64,000 bases of DNA from Neobacillus fumarioli NBRC 102428 (GTDB lineage: Bacteria > Bacillota > Bacilli > Bacillales > Cytobacillaceae), in the NCBI RefSeq assembly GCF_001591485.1, contig NZ_BCUZ01000006.1, positions 1 through 64,000 on the forward strand, written 5' to 3'. Of the stretch, positions 13,813 to 22,513 are shown one piece after another. The notes under the pieces were generated by a model. That model did no database searches. It worked only from the letters and a program-made list of their open reading frames with translations, and was not told where the DNA came from. Each line of letters opens with the position of its first letter. The first letter of the stretch is position 1. The translations under genes and the position numbers were made by a program.

Positions 13813-15141
13813 TTAATTATATCTTTTTCTTTTGGAGGATGAAGGAATGTTCATTTGATCGCGGTATTTGGCGACGGTGCGTCTTGAAACGACAATTCCT
13901 TCCAACGTCTTCAATTGCTGGACGAGTTCTTGATCGGACAGGGGTTTTTCTTTATTTTCTTGTTCGATTAATTTACGAATTATATTTTTGACTTGGGAAG
14001 AAGATGTATTTTCATCCTCCGATACAGTTTGGATTGTGCTGGTAAAAAATGATTTTAGCGGATATGTCCCAACCGGTGTTTGAACATATTTTTCCCGGAC
14101 AGCGCGGCTAACCGTCGATTCATGGATCTCAAGTTCAGAAGCGATCTCCTTCATCGTCATCGGTACTAAAAAATGCGGTCCTTTTTGAAAGAAAGCTGGC
14201 TGCTTTTCGACAATCTTCGTTACAACTTTCATAAGTGTCTCTTTCCGCTGCTCAATGCTTTTTAAAATCCATTGATAATCTTGCATTTTATCTTGTAAAA
14301 ACCTTTTGACCTGCTGATCATGCTTCTGTTCCTTAAACTGACGGTAATATTGCTCATTAAAGACGACCTTGGGAATCGGGTCATCCACCATCTGAACTGC
14401 CAGCCCTCCATCTGTTTGGATCACCAAAACGTCAGGAATGACATAAGCGGATGACTCCGGAACGAGACGCGCTCCCGGCTTTGGATTTAAAGCTTGAACC
14501 TCATCAAAAACCTCTTGAATCTCCTTTAATGTTACTTGTAGCTCTTTAGCAATTTGCTTCCATTTCTTTTCCGCAAACGGAATAAAATAGTCCGATAAAA
14601 TCTTGATGGCCAACTCGTTATTCGGTTTTGTATACTCCATTTGAATCAGTAGGCATTCTTGTAAATTCCGGGCACCTATCCCAGCGGGTTCGAGCGTTTG
14701 AATGACAGCCAACCCATCTTCCACCAGTTCTAGCGGAACGTTTAGTTTCACAGCTATTTCAGACAGATCACCGGTGAAGTAACCGTTTTCATCAAGGTTA
14801 TTAATAAGATGGCGAATCACTTTTAACTGTTCCGCAGTTAACTTTTTTAAATTCAACTGAGAGATTAATTGCTCCTCAAGTGAAACAGTTTTCGCACCAA
14901 TTTGTTCAATCCAGTCCTTCTCAGCCTTCTGATGGTTGCGGCGCTTACGGTCCATTAGGGGATTCATTGGCTGGATGGTGCCGGACTCAATTTGAATCAG
15001 AGGATTTTCAAGTGCCTTATTTTCCAAAAACTCAGTTAACTCCTGTGTCGAATATTGTAATAAGGCAATTGCCTGTGACAGTTCTTGAGTCATGGTTAAC
15101 TTTAATGTTTGCTGCTGCCATAATCCAGCTTTTAAATTCAT
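13813..15141 (-). CDS. rpoN: RNA polymerase sigma-54 factor (SigL)
   Basis: Alternative sigma factor reading -24/-12 promoters and needing an AAA+ activator; in Bacillus it serves levanase, branched-chain amino acid, arginine and acetoin use. The 442-residue product has the Gln-rich region I (LWQQQTLKLTMTQELSQAIALLQYS), the core-binding region, the helix-turn-helix SELEIHESTVSRAVREKYVQ, and the C-terminal RpoN box SRRTVAKYRDQMNIPSS. Start ATG is preceded by AAGGGGGGA. No sigma-54 activator gene is visible in the window. Confidence 0.95.
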   Translation of the reverse strand: MNLKAGLWQQQTLKLTMTQELSQAIALLQYSTQELTEFLENKALENPLIQIESGTIQPMNPLMDRKRRNHQKAEKDWIEQIGAKTVSLEEQLISQLNLKKLTAEQLKVIRHLINNLDENGYFTGDLSEIAVKLNVPLELVEDGLAVIQTLEPAGIGARNLQECLLIQMEYTKPNNELAIKILSDYFIPFAEKKWKQIAKELQVTLKEIQEVFDEVQALNPKPGARLVPESSAYVIPDVLVIQTDGGLAVQMVDDPIPKVVFNEQYYRQFKEQKHDQQVKRFLQDKMQDYQWILKSIEQRKETLMKVVTKIVEKQPAFFQKGPHFLVPMTMKEIASELEIHESTVSRAVREKYVQTPVGTYPLKSFFTSTIQTVSEDENTSSSQVKNIIRKLIEQENKEKPLSDQELVQQLKTLEGIVVSRRTVAKYRDQMNIPSSSKRKRYN

Positions 15142-15300
15142 GCGTCTCCCCCCTTATTTACTATTTTACATGATTTCAAGAAATTCGTGTATGGAAGAAT
15201 GTTGGTATTTACGAAAGCATATTATTCTAAAAAAAGAATATGCAAGTTCTTTATATGGTTCTTGCCGTTAATTGAAACGTGAAGCATCCCTTTTTATCAG

Positions 15301-15360
15301 TTTCCTGGGCCAATATCCTTGATTGGTGCACGAATTATTGGTTTCCGGTGCCAATAAGGA
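15301..15360 (+). repeat. About 20-bp tandem repeat, GGTGCCAATA type (three units)
   Basis: Units GGGCCAATA (15307), GGTGCACGAA (15325) and GGTGCCAATA (15347) are spaced about 20 bp, with TTTCC at 15301 and 15342. The 15142-15415 gap also holds a hairpin (15209-15244, GCATATTATTCT/AGAATATGC arms) and no gene. Confidence 0.45.
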
Positions 15361-15365
15361 CAAAC

Positions 15366-15398
15366 AAACCTCCTATCACATGAACAGGAGGGAGATTT
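15366..15398 (-). terminator. Terminator of tatC
   Basis: A 6-bp stem CCTCCT/AGGAGG (15369-15374 with 15386-15391) is followed by TTTGTTTG on the minus strand and GAGATTTTTT on the plus strand, about 20 nt past the tatC stop. Confidence 0.5.
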
Positions 15399-15415
15399 TT
15401 TAACTACTTTTATGT

Positions 15416-16147
15416 TTATTCTAGTGCCATAAGTTCCATTCTTTTTCGCTTCCGCTTAAAAGTGATTTTTGCAAAGAATATACTCAATTCAAAGATAAGA
15501 ATTAACGGAATAGCAACAGAGATGTGTGATATAAATTCTGGGGGTGAAATCATTGATGCAATGATCACCAAAATCAGATAGGCATATTTTCTTATTTTTA
15601 CAATTTTATAAGGATTCATAATGCCAAGTGTTGTCAAAAACATAGCCACAAGAGGCAATTCGAAAGCAACTCCAAATGGCAGAGTCATATCGATTAAAAA
15701 GCTAAAATATTTATCTGCCGTAAAGGCATTAGTCACTAACCCGCTGCCCATTTTCAGTAGAAATCTCATGATGTTTGGAAAAATTAAAAAGTAACCAAAA
15801 GAAAGACCAGCAATAAATAGAATAAATAATCCAGGAATATAGGCTAATGCCGCTTTTCGTTCTGCCGGTGTCAGTGCTGGTTTCACAAAAGCCCAGATTT
15901 GCCATGCCAATACAGGAATGGTGCCTGCAATAGCTACAATTGAAGCAATATGAAAGTACAGCCACATGATATCACTCGGCCCTAACACCAACAGTTTGCC
16001 CGCTTGATTCCCCATGAAAAAATTATAGATTTCTTTCACATAGAAAAATCCGACGATAAGGAAAATTAAGAAAAATGCAGCTGTGATGATGAGCCTTTTT
16101 CGTAATTCCTCCAAATGCTCAACAAAACTATATTCTTTTTCCTCCAA
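15416..16147 (-). CDS. tatC: Twin-arginine translocase subunit TatC
   Basis: Multispanning membrane protein (six predicted helices) that binds twin-arginine signal peptides. Motifs are HLEELRKRL at the N-terminus, KPALTPAERKAA, the GLSFGYFLIFP segment and LPFGVAFELPLV. An in-frame GTG at 16168 lacks a ribosome site. TTG at 16147 has GGAAGGCG upstream and gives 243 residues beginning MEEKEYSFVEHLEEL, which aligns in length with TatCd, so I prefer it. A possible -10 (TATAAT) is at 16197-16202. No tatA is seen beside it, which is unusual since tatA and tatC are often paired. Confidence 0.88.
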   Translation of the reverse strand: MEEKEYSFVEHLEELRKRLIITAAFFLIFLIVGFFYVKEIYNFFMGNQAGKLLVLGPSDIMWLYFHIASIVAIAGTIPVLAWQIWAFVKPALTPAERKAALAYIPGLFILFIAGLSFGYFLIFPNIMRFLLKMGSGLVTNAFTADKYFSFLIDMTLPFGVAFELPLVAMFLTTLGIMNPYKIVKIRKYAYLILVIIASMISPPEFISHISVAIPLILIFELSIFFAKITFKRKRKRMELMALE

Positions 16148-16485
16148 TGGGTCCCACGCCTTCCACACTTAAATGGACAAATTACTATATGGTTGAATTA
16201 TATCTTATTCACAGGGGATTTTCTATGGAACTTTTTACGGATCAGTTTGCAAACGGATGTCCGGAAACAATCTTTAACCTACTTTCTTTTTTTAGGGCTA
16301 CTTCTTATATTAAAATAATTCTTCATAGGTTGAGAATTATCTCATCTAAAAATATGATATTTGAACATTCCCTTTTAAGCGGTATTACTCCCACAACGCT
16401 AGCGGCTTACTAGCGCTTGACTTATTGTTCATATCTTGCCGGTTAGGCCTTTCTAACCTCGGTAGTGCCGGGCACAAAACGTAAA

Positions 16486-16515
16486 CAACCTGAGCTGATT
16501 ATTTAGCTCAGGTTG
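16486..16515 (-). terminator. Hairpin after the His-rich gene
   Basis: A perfect 11-bp stem (16486-16496 with 16505-16515, arms CAACCTGAGCT/AGCTCAGGTTG) lies about 60 nt past the His-rich gene stop, followed on the minus strand by TTTACGTTTTG. Probably its terminator. Confidence 0.6.
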
Positions 16516-16575
16516 ACAAAACCTTTGATTAAAATGATATTTTCTCCTTCGTTGTGTGGATTCTTTTTTTCTTTA

Positions 16576-16818
16576 TTAACCCATATGTCCTGTATGTGTT
16601 GTATGGCCTGTATGTCCAGTAGTACCTGTGTGATGGTGATGATGGTGATGGTGTGTGTGATGGTGAGTATGGTGATGTGTCTGGTGTTGTGCATGTGGAT
16701 GATGGGTAGTTACATGGTGTTGCCTATAATCTTGTAGTTCATCTTGATTCACTGGATAAGGGTTTTGGTATTGGGGTTGAAAATACGGGAATCCATAGTT
16801 TGGATTATAAAAATTCAT
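16576..16818 (-). CDS. Histidine-rich small protein, probable spore coat component
   Basis: An 80-residue protein with a Tyr/Pro/Asn/Gln-rich N-terminus (FYNPNYGFPYFQPQYQNPYP) and a C-terminal half made mostly of His, Thr and Gly, including a run of eight His. It has no signal peptide or membrane segment. GGAGGGC lies 6-7 nt before the ATG, so it is a real gene. Upstream is a close match to a sigma-K promoter (16858-16885), which suggests late mother-cell expression. Such composition fits metal-binding coat proteins. I do not recognise a named homologue. Confidence 0.7.
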   Translation of the reverse strand: MNFYNPNYGFPYFQPQYQNPYPVNQDELQDYRQHHVTTHHPHAQHQTHHHTHHHTHHHHHHHHTGTTGHTGHTTHTGHMG

Positions 16819-16857
16819 TTTTTGCCCTCCTCATAATATTCCTTTAACTTACATAAA

Positions 16858-16885
16858 TAAATTATGGTTTGTCGGGTTAAATGGT
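16858..16885 (-). promoter_or_regulatory. Putative sigma-K promoter of the His-rich gene
   Basis: On the minus strand AC-N17-CATAATTTA fits the Bacillus sigma-K consensus (AC, 16-18 nt, CATANNNTA). The predicted start lies about 30 nt before the His-rich gene ATG. From 16886 to 17173 I see nothing else. Confidence 0.5.
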
Positions 16886-17173
16886 TATAGGACATTAACC
16901 CAGTTTTCCTTGTTTTTCTTGCCCAAATGTGTCTGCGGATAAATTGAGTATTCAACGTGGGCAAACGTCAACATAGTCACTCCCCAATAGACAAGGCGTC
17001 CAATTAAGACAAATTTAAGTTGTACTGTATTTCCAATAACCAAGTAATTTTGTGAAGGAATACACTTAAAGTAATTGGAGGTTAGTTGAATTGTGATACG
17101 CAGAATAGCATCCTAAATAATGACAGCTTTTTAATGTTAGGTTTATTAATTAAGCCTGATTGGAGCGATAATA

Positions 17174-17806
17174 ATGGGAAATACTGATAAGTTTGAAATA
17201 ACACTCCTGAAAGAATCCAAATTGAACAGGTATCATCAGATGCCATCCGCAATTATTTAGTTGACGCTAAAAGTAAGAATGCTATTGATTTTGGGTGTGG
17301 AACTGGTCTTGTCGGAATGAACTTATTAAACGAGTTTAATTCTATGCTTTTTTTGGATACGTTACAAAACATGATTAATCAAATAAAGCAAAAAATAACT
17401 AATTTTAATATTCAGAATGTAGATACATTATGCTTTGATATTGAAAAAAAGTCTATCGGATTTACATTGCCGACTATATTTTCATGGCACAGGTTCTACT
17501 CCATCTTCATGATGTTGAATTAGTTTTATCAAGATTATTTGATGTTCTTGATGAAGGAGGTCATTTACTGATCGTAGATTTTAATAAAAACAAAAAATAG
17601 TTTCAGATATTGTTCATAACGGATTTAATCCAGAAGAGCTAACAGACATTATGACTAAAATAGGGTATAGGGATATTCAATTCAAAACTGTTTATACAGG
17701 AAGTAAAATATTCATGGGACAAGATGCGTCTATATTTATTCTTGATTCTAAAAAAGGGACATCGGTAAAGAAGAGACTTAAGACATGCAGTTACAAACAA
17801 CACTGA
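17174..17806 (+). pseudogene. Decayed class I SAM-dependent methyltransferase
   Basis: Fragments in shifting frames give one methyltransferase. MGNTDKFE is followed after a frameshift by NTPERIQIEQVSSDAIRNYLVD, then the SAM motif AIDFGCGTGLVGMN. A second shift near 17465 leads to ADYIFMAQVLLHLHDVELVL and FDVLDEGGHLLIVDFNKNKK. A third, near 17597, leads to IVSDIVHNGFNPEELTDIM and ends with GSKIFMGQDASIFILDSKK. At least three frameshifts make it non-functional. Divergence is mild, so the loss may be recent. Target unknown. Confidence 0.8.
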
Positions 17807-17848
17807 GACCGTACCGCAAGTAAAGGAGTTTGTTGTTGAAATCACGGT

Positions 17849-17900
17849 AAGCGTAAAATAATCCCCATCTGGTTTAACAGGAGGGGATTATTTTACGCTT
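17849..17900 (+). terminator. Large perfect hairpin after the methyltransferase remnant
   Basis: A perfect 18-bp inverted repeat (17849-17866 with 17883-17900, arms beginning AAGCGTAAAATAATCCCC) around a 16-nt loop. The stem is rich in A/T at the base and CCCC/GGGG at the top. It probably terminates the old methyltransferase transcript. Confidence 0.6.
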
Positions 17901-17992
17901 ATATGATAAGATATTAAATAATGCAAATGGAAACAGCTATTTTACCTGTTCTTACGTAAGCTCCAATCAAACAACGCATAACGATCCCTAAA

Positions 17993-18034
17993 TAAAAAGT
18001 GCCCCCACTCTTTGTATTAAAGCGCAGAGGCACC
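17993..18034 (-). terminator. Terminator of tRNA-Arg
   Basis: GTGCCTC/GGGGCAC arms (17999-18005 with 18027-18033) with one G-T pair are followed on the minus strand by TTTTTATTT. It lies 20 nt past the tRNA 3' end. Confidence 0.65.
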
Positions 18035-18053
18035 GTCAACATTGACTTTCGTA

Positions 18054-18125
18054 CGCCCTCGTCAGGACTCGAACCCGAATTTCAAGAACCGGAATCTTGC
18101 GTGCTATCCGTTGCACCACGAGGGC
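18054..18125 (-). tRNA. tRNA-Arg (anticodon CCG)
   Basis: A 72-nt cloverleaf can be drawn on the minus strand: acceptor GCCCTCG with CGAGGGC, D-arm with GCAACGGATAGC, anticodon stem CAAGA/TCTTG holding loop TTCCGGT (anticodon CCG) and T-arm GGGTTCGAGTCC. The 3' CCA is not encoded. It stands alone between a pseudogene and clpP. Confidence 0.93.
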
Positions 18126-18255
18126 AAATATATCAGCGACTTTTATAGTATATGCTATTTTGAATCATTTTGCAAGAGGAAATTTAGTTTTAAAAAATGG
18201 ATGAAATGGAAATGATGTATGTGGGAAGATTGTCGAACAATTTAAAGCCAAAACG

Positions 18256-18285
18256 TTTGACCTTTATTGACCATCAGTGTATGAT
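18256..18285 (+). promoter_or_regulatory. clpP promoter with CtsR operator
   Basis: TTGACC (18257-18262) and TATGAT (18280-18285) are 17 nt apart, a sigma-A promoter. Overlapping the -35, TTTGACC-TTT-ATTGACC (18256-18272) is the reverse of the CtsR heptad repeat GGTCAAA-N3-GGTCAAA with one mismatch. Heat-shock derepression through CtsR is therefore expected. Confidence 0.85.
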
Positions 18286-18327
18286 AACATTACATACGTT
18301 ATTACCCTTTCCAAAGGAGGAAGAAAA

Positions 18328-18933
18328 ATGAATTTGATTCCTACAGTTATTGAACAAACAAATCGTGGTGAAAGAGCCTATGATATTTATTCTCGTCTTT
18401 TAAAAGACCGGATTATCATGCTTGGAAGCGCTATTGATGACAATGTCTCCAACAGCATTGTTGCACAGTTATTATTCCTGGAAGCCGAAAACCCTGAAAA
18501 AGATATCACTCTATATATTAACAGCCCAGGCGGAAGCATTACAGCGGGTATGGCTATTTTTGATACGATGCAATATATTAAGCCAGATGTTTCTACCGTT
18601 TGTATCGGAATGGCAGCATCCATGGGCGCCTTCCTGCTGGCAGCCGGGGAAAAAGGCAAGCGTTATGCACTGCCGAATGCCGAAGTGATGATTCACCAGC
18701 CGCTCGGTGGAGCACAAGGACAGGCAACAGAAATCGAAATTGCTGCAAAACGCATTCTGTTCCTTAGAGAAAAACTAAACGGCATTTTAGCCGAACGTAC
18801 TGGTCAGCCAATTGAAGTTATTCAAAGAGATACAGACCGCGATAACTTCATGACAGCTGAAAGGGCAAAAGAATACGGATTGATTGACCATATTATCACC
18901 CGTAATACCTTAACAGACAAAACAAAAAAATAA
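18328..18933 (+). CDS. clpP: ATP-dependent Clp protease proteolytic subunit
   Basis: Serine peptidase forming the tetradecameric chamber that works with ClpX, ClpC or ClpE. The 201-residue protein has the catalytic Ser98 in GMAASMGAF, His123 in VMIHQPLGG and Asp172 in [11 protein letters not shown] at 18328 follows AAAGGAGGAAG; upstream in-frame codons overlap the promoter and were not used. It also degrades SsrA-tagged proteins produced by the tmRNA at the start of the window. Confidence 0.97.
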   Translation: MNLIPTVIEQTNRGERAYDIYSRLLKDRIIMLGSAIDDNVSNSIVAQLLFLEAENPEKDITLYINSPGGSITAGMAIFDTMQYIKPDVSTVCIGMAASMGAFLLAAGEKGKRYALPNAEVMIHQPLGGAQGQATEIEIAAKRILFLREKLNGILAERTGQPIEVIQRDTDRDNFMTAERAKEYGLIDHIITRNTLTDKTKK

Positions 18934-18941
18934 TGAAGCGT

Positions 18942-18971
18942 ACAGCTGGTCTTTGGACCGGCTGTTTTTTA
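18942..18971 (+). terminator. Terminator of clpP
   Basis: Arms ACAGCTGGTC and GACCGGCTGT (18942-18951 with 18956-18965) with a TTTG loop are followed by TTTTTT, 8 nt past the clpP stop. Confidence 0.9.
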
Positions 18972-19016
18972 ATTCATTCTCACATTTTTGCCAACATGAA
19001 AAATCACTTTAGAATA

Positions 19017-20172
19017 TGTCCTTCATTAAACGGATGAAGGATATTTTTTCTCCCGGCAAAACCGTGTCTTGTCCTTCATACCATTGATGAAGGACATTTT
19101 TCTCACGGCATGACCATGGTATGTCCTTCATTCCACTGATGAAGGTCATTTTTCTCCCGACACAACCATGTTTTGTCTTTCATCCCACTGATGAAGGTCA
19201 TTTTTCTCCCGACACAACCATGATATGTCCTTCATTCCACTGATGAAGGTCATTTTTCTCACGGCATGACCATGGTATGTCCTTCATTTCACTGATGAAG
19301 GACACTTTTCTCACGGAATGATCATGGCATGTCCTTCATTTCATTGATGAAGGACACTTTCCTTGCGGCACGATCATGGTATGTCCTTCATTCCACTGAT
19401 GAAGGACACTTTTCTCACGACACAACCATGTTTTGTCCTTCATTCCACTGATGAAGGACACTTTTCTCACGACACAACCATGGTTTGTCCTTCATTCCAC
19501 TGATGAAGGTCATTTTTCTCCCGACACAACCATGTTTTGTCCTTCATTCCCCTGATGAAGGACATTTTTCTCCTCACACAACCATGGTATGTCTTCATAC
19601 CCCTGATGAAGGACAATTTTCTCACGGCACGATCATGGTATGTCCTTCATCCCTTTGATGAAAGACATTTTTCTCGTGGCATGATCATAGTATGTCCTTC
19701 ATTCCTCTGTTGAAGGGCATTTTTCTCACGGCATGACCATGGTATGTCCTTCATTTCACTGATGAAGGGCATTTTTCTCACGGCATTATCATGAAATTAC
19801 CTTCATTTCACTGATGAAGGACACTTTCCTCGCGGCACAATTATGGTATGTCCTTCATTCCTTTGATGAAGGACACTTTCCTCGCGGCACAACCATGGTA
19901 GGTCCTTCATCCCTTTGATGAAAGACATTTATCTCCCGGCATGATCATGGTATGTCCTTCATTCCTCTGATGAAGGACAATTTTCTCACGGCACAACCAT
20001 GGTAGGTCCTTCATCCCTTTGATGAAAGACATTTTCCTCGCGGCACAATCATGGTTTGTCCTTCATTCCCTTTTGATGAAAGACACTTTCCTCGCGGCAC
20101 AACCATGGTATGTCCTTCATTCCTCTGATGAAGGGCATTTTTCTCGCAGTATGACCGAATTGTGTCCTTAAC
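19017..20172 (+). repeat. 52-bp tandem array, 22 units plus a partial, each with a hairpin
   Basis: Unit starts (TGTCCTTCAT or variant) fall at 19017, 19070, 19122, 19174, 19226, 19278, 19330, 19382, 19434, 19486, 19538, 19590, 19641, 19693, 19745, 19797, 19849, 19901, 19953, 20005, 20057 and 20111, with a partial at 20163. The period is 52 bp with rare 1-2 bp changes. Each unit is an inverted repeat (TGTCCTTCAT, about 6-nt loop, ATGAAGGACA), then TTTTTCTC, a CGGCACAACC-like part and often CCATGG. On the plus strand each resembles an intrinsic terminator. It lies between convergent clpP and crh. Since 52 is not divisible by 3, it cannot be a repeat protein. It is not CRISPR because the parts between hairpins are conserved. 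Confidence 0.97.
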
Positions 20173-20176
20173 ATAC

Positions 20177-20214
20177 AAAAAAGGGCCTGGCCTTCCCCGC
20201 CAAAACCCTTTTGC
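20177..20214 (-). terminator. Terminator of the rapZ-yvcK-whiA-crh operon
   Basis: On the minus strand AAAAGGG..CCCTTTTTT arms with an inner TTGGC/GGCCA pairing stand directly after the crh stop and end in a T-run. Confidence 0.75.
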
Positions 20215-20472
20215 TTAATGTTCTTTTTCAACAAACTCAGTAAGTGTTTGAACGGCGCTTTCCTCGTCTGCACCATCAGCAATCAGATTGACGACAACTC
20301 CCGATCCGACTGCAAGGCTCATTAGGCCCATGATGCTTTTGGCATTTACTTTCCTGCCGTCCTTCTCCAGGAAGATATCAGACGAAAAACGGTTTGCCTC
20401 TTGTACAAATAAGGCGGCGGGGCGTGCCTGCAAACCCGTTTTTAATTTTACCTCTACCTGTTTCACTAACAT
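20215..20472 (-). CDS. crh: Catabolite repression HPr-like protein Crh
   Basis: An HPr paralogue of 85 residues that, when phosphorylated on Ser46 by HprK (also in this window), acts as a CcpA co-repressor. The segment KTGLQARPAALFVQEAN carries Gln where HPr has the PTS-phosphorylated His15, the hallmark of Crh. The Ser46 motif NAKSIMGLMSLA is intact. It is the last gene of the rapZ-yvcK-whiA-crh block, 27 nt after whiA. B. subtilis YvcN does not follow; the 52-bp array does. Confidence 0.95.
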   Translation of the reverse strand: MLVKQVEVKLKTGLQARPAALFVQEANRFSSDIFLEKDGRKVNAKSIMGLMSLAVGSGVVVNLIADGADEESAVQTLTEFVEKEH

Positions 20473-20499
20473 ATAAATTCCCCCTCTATTAAAAATATT

Positions 20500-21450
20500 T
20501 TATTTCATTTGCGGCATGTGACCAGCTCGAAGTTTGTCAGCGATCTCATCAATTTTTCGCAGACGATGATTAATCCCCGATTTGCTGATGGCACCGCCGG
20601 AAACCATCTCTCCCAGCTCTTTAAGCGTCACATCCGGATAATTCAATCGGAGTTCTGCAATTTCGCGAAGTTTTTCTGGTAAAACCTGCAAGCCTACAGT
20701 TTGTTCAATATAACGGATGTTTTCTACCTGCCGAATGGAAGCCCCAATCGTTTTATTTAAATTGGCGGTTTCACAGTTCACCAGACGGTTAACGGAATTA
20801 CGCATATCGCGGACAATTCGGACGTCTTCAAAGCGGAGCAACGCATTATTGGCACCAACAATAATAAGAAACTCCGTTATTTTTTCCGCTTCTTTTAAAT
20901 AGGTAATGTAGCCTTTTTTGCGTTCCAGCGTCTTGCAGTTAAGACCGAATGTATTCATTAATTCACATAAAGAATCATTATGTTCTTTATATAGTGAAAA
21001 AATTTCCAAATGGTAAGAGGAAGTTTCCGGATTATTCACCGAGCCGCCGGCCAAAAACGCACCGCGCAAATAAGAACGCTTACAACATTTCTTTTTGACC
21101 AATTCCGATGATATATCGTGGATAAAGGTAAATCCTTCCCCAAGAATCTTCAAGTCTTCGAGAATTTCCTTGGCTTTTTGCGAGAGCCTGACAATATATA
21201 CATTGTTCTTCTTCAAGCGCATTTTTTTACGGACTAATAGTTCAACCTGTACGTCATAGCTCATTTTGATTAATGTATAAATTCTTCTAGCAATCGCTGC
21301 ATTTTCAGTTTGTATATCGACAACTAATCCACGATTGGAAAAGGAAAGGGAACCATTCATGCGGATTAAGGCAGACAGTTCCGCACGAACACAGCAGGCT
21401 TTCACTTCCAGGTTCGTTAATTCTTTTTTCGTTTCCGAAGCGAAAGACAT
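20500..21450 (-). CDS. whiA: DNA-binding protein WhiA
   Basis: WhiA homologue of 316 residues with a LAGLIDADG-derived N-terminal domain and a C-terminal helix-turn-helix ([26 protein letters not shown]). In Bacillus it influences cell division and chromosome segregation; in actinomycetes it is a sporulation regulator. The motif [20 protein letters not shown] is typical. ATG at 21450 follows GGGGGTGAGGG and yields [12 protein letters not shown]; the in-frame extension to 21471 was rejected. It lies between yvcK and crh. Confidence 0.95.
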   Translation of the reverse strand: MSFASETKKELTNLEVKACCVRAELSALIRMNGSLSFSNRGLVVDIQTENAAIARRIYTLIKMSYDVQVELLVRKKMRLKKNNVYIVRLSQKAKEILEDLKILGEGFTFIHDISSELVKKKCCKRSYLRGAFLAGGSVNNPETSSYHLEIFSLYKEHNDSLCELMNTFGLNCKTLERKKGYITYLKEAEKITEFLIIVGANNALLRFEDVRIVRDMRNSVNRLVNCETANLNKTIGASIRQVENIRYIEQTVGLQVLPEKLREIAELRLNYPDVTLKELGEMVSGGAISKSGINHRLRKIDEIADKLRAGHMPQMK

Positions 21451-21529
21451 TCCCTCACCCCCAGGATACAACTATTTTTTAACGGATTTTATTATTATTT
21501 TAATAGAATATTTAAAATGTTTACAACTT

Positions 21530-22513
21530 TTATGCTTCAAATCTTTTTTTCGTTTCGGCGACCAATAAATTGTATAAGATTTGTGCCACTTTTTTCGGGT
21601 CATGCCTTAAAGCGCCTTTTTCGAGATAGGCGATATCGGCATGCACGACTTCAAGGCCGAGTTCTGAAAGCTGCGGCATATCGTATTGTACCGGCTGGGC
21701 CAATTCTTCTTTATATCGTAGCTGGACATCGTGCGGAATTTCTTTATTATTCACCAAAATCGTATTAATACACGCTAAGCCCATATGATCATAAATAGCC
21801 TTTACATGATCACTAGCCGTAAACCCGTGCGTTTCCCCAGCCTGCGTCATTAAATTGCAGATATATACCTTTTTTGCCTGTGAACGGCATACCTCGTCCC
21901 CTAAACGCGGTACAAGAAGATTCGGCAAAATGCTCGTATATAAACTGCCCGGACCAATAATGATTAAGTCAGCCTGACGGATGGCCTGAATCGTTTCCGG
22001 CAATGGACGGATATTCTTTGGTAATAAAAATACTTTTTTAATCCTTTTTCCTGAAAAAGGTATTTTGGATTCTCCGGAAAGAATCGTTCCGTCTTCCATT
22101 TCGGCATTTAATATGACGCTTTGATTCGCGGCAGGCAGAACTTTCCCCCGAACGTTCAACACCTTGCTCATTTCTTGAATCGCATGAACAAAATTTCCCG
22201 TAATGGAGGTCATCGCCGCCAAGATTAAATTTCCCAAAGAATGACCGGAAAGTTCGTTAGACGTCTTAAAACGATGTTGAAACATTTCCTCAACAAGCGG
22301 TTCTACATCAGATAACGCCGCCAGGACATTGCGAATATCGCCAGGAGGCGGAATGTGCAAGTCCTCACGCAGTCTGCCAGAACTTCCGCCGTCATCGGCA
22401 ACGGTCACAATTGCAGTAATGTCAACAGGATACTGTTTTAATCCTCTGAGTAAAACAGGCATCCCCGTTCCCCCGCCGATGACGACGATTCTTGGCTGTC
22501 CTATGTCTTTCAT
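21530..22513 (-). CDS. yvcK: Gluconeogenesis factor, YvcK/CofD-like
   Basis: UPF0052 protein of 327 residues, binding UDP-GlcNAc in B. subtilis and required for growth and cell shape on gluconeogenic carbon sources. The N-terminus [18 protein letters not shown] and [15 protein letters not shown] form the nucleotide-sugar site, followed by [11 protein letters not shown] and [18 protein letters not shown]. Its ATG overlaps the rapZ stop (ATGA, 4 nt), so the two are translationally coupled. Confidence 0.94.
   Translation of the reverse strand: MKDIGQPRIVVIGGGTGMPVLLRGLKQYPVDITAIVTVADDGGSSGRLREDLHIPPPGDIRNVLAALSDVEPLVEEMFQHRFKTSNELSGHSLGNLILAAMTSITGNFVHAIQEMSKVLNVRGKVLPAANQSVILNAEMEDGTILSGESKIPFSGKRIKKVFLLPKNIRPLPETIQAIRQADLIIIGPGSLYTSILPNLLVPRLGDEVCRSQAKKVYICNLMTQAGETHGFTASDHVKAIYDHMGLACINTILVNNKEIPHDVQLRYKEELAQPVQYDMPQLSELGLEVVHADIAYLEKGALRHDPKKVAQILYNLLVAETKKRFEA

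Noticed and set aside
16513-16737. Plus-strand Met/Val/Cys-rich frame
   Set aside because: It is the antisense of the His-rich gene; its odd composition comes from the CAT/CAC codons of the other strand.
19017-20172. CRISPR array
   Set aside because: The parts between the palindromes are themselves conserved rather than unique, the total unit is 52 bp, and no cas genes are near.
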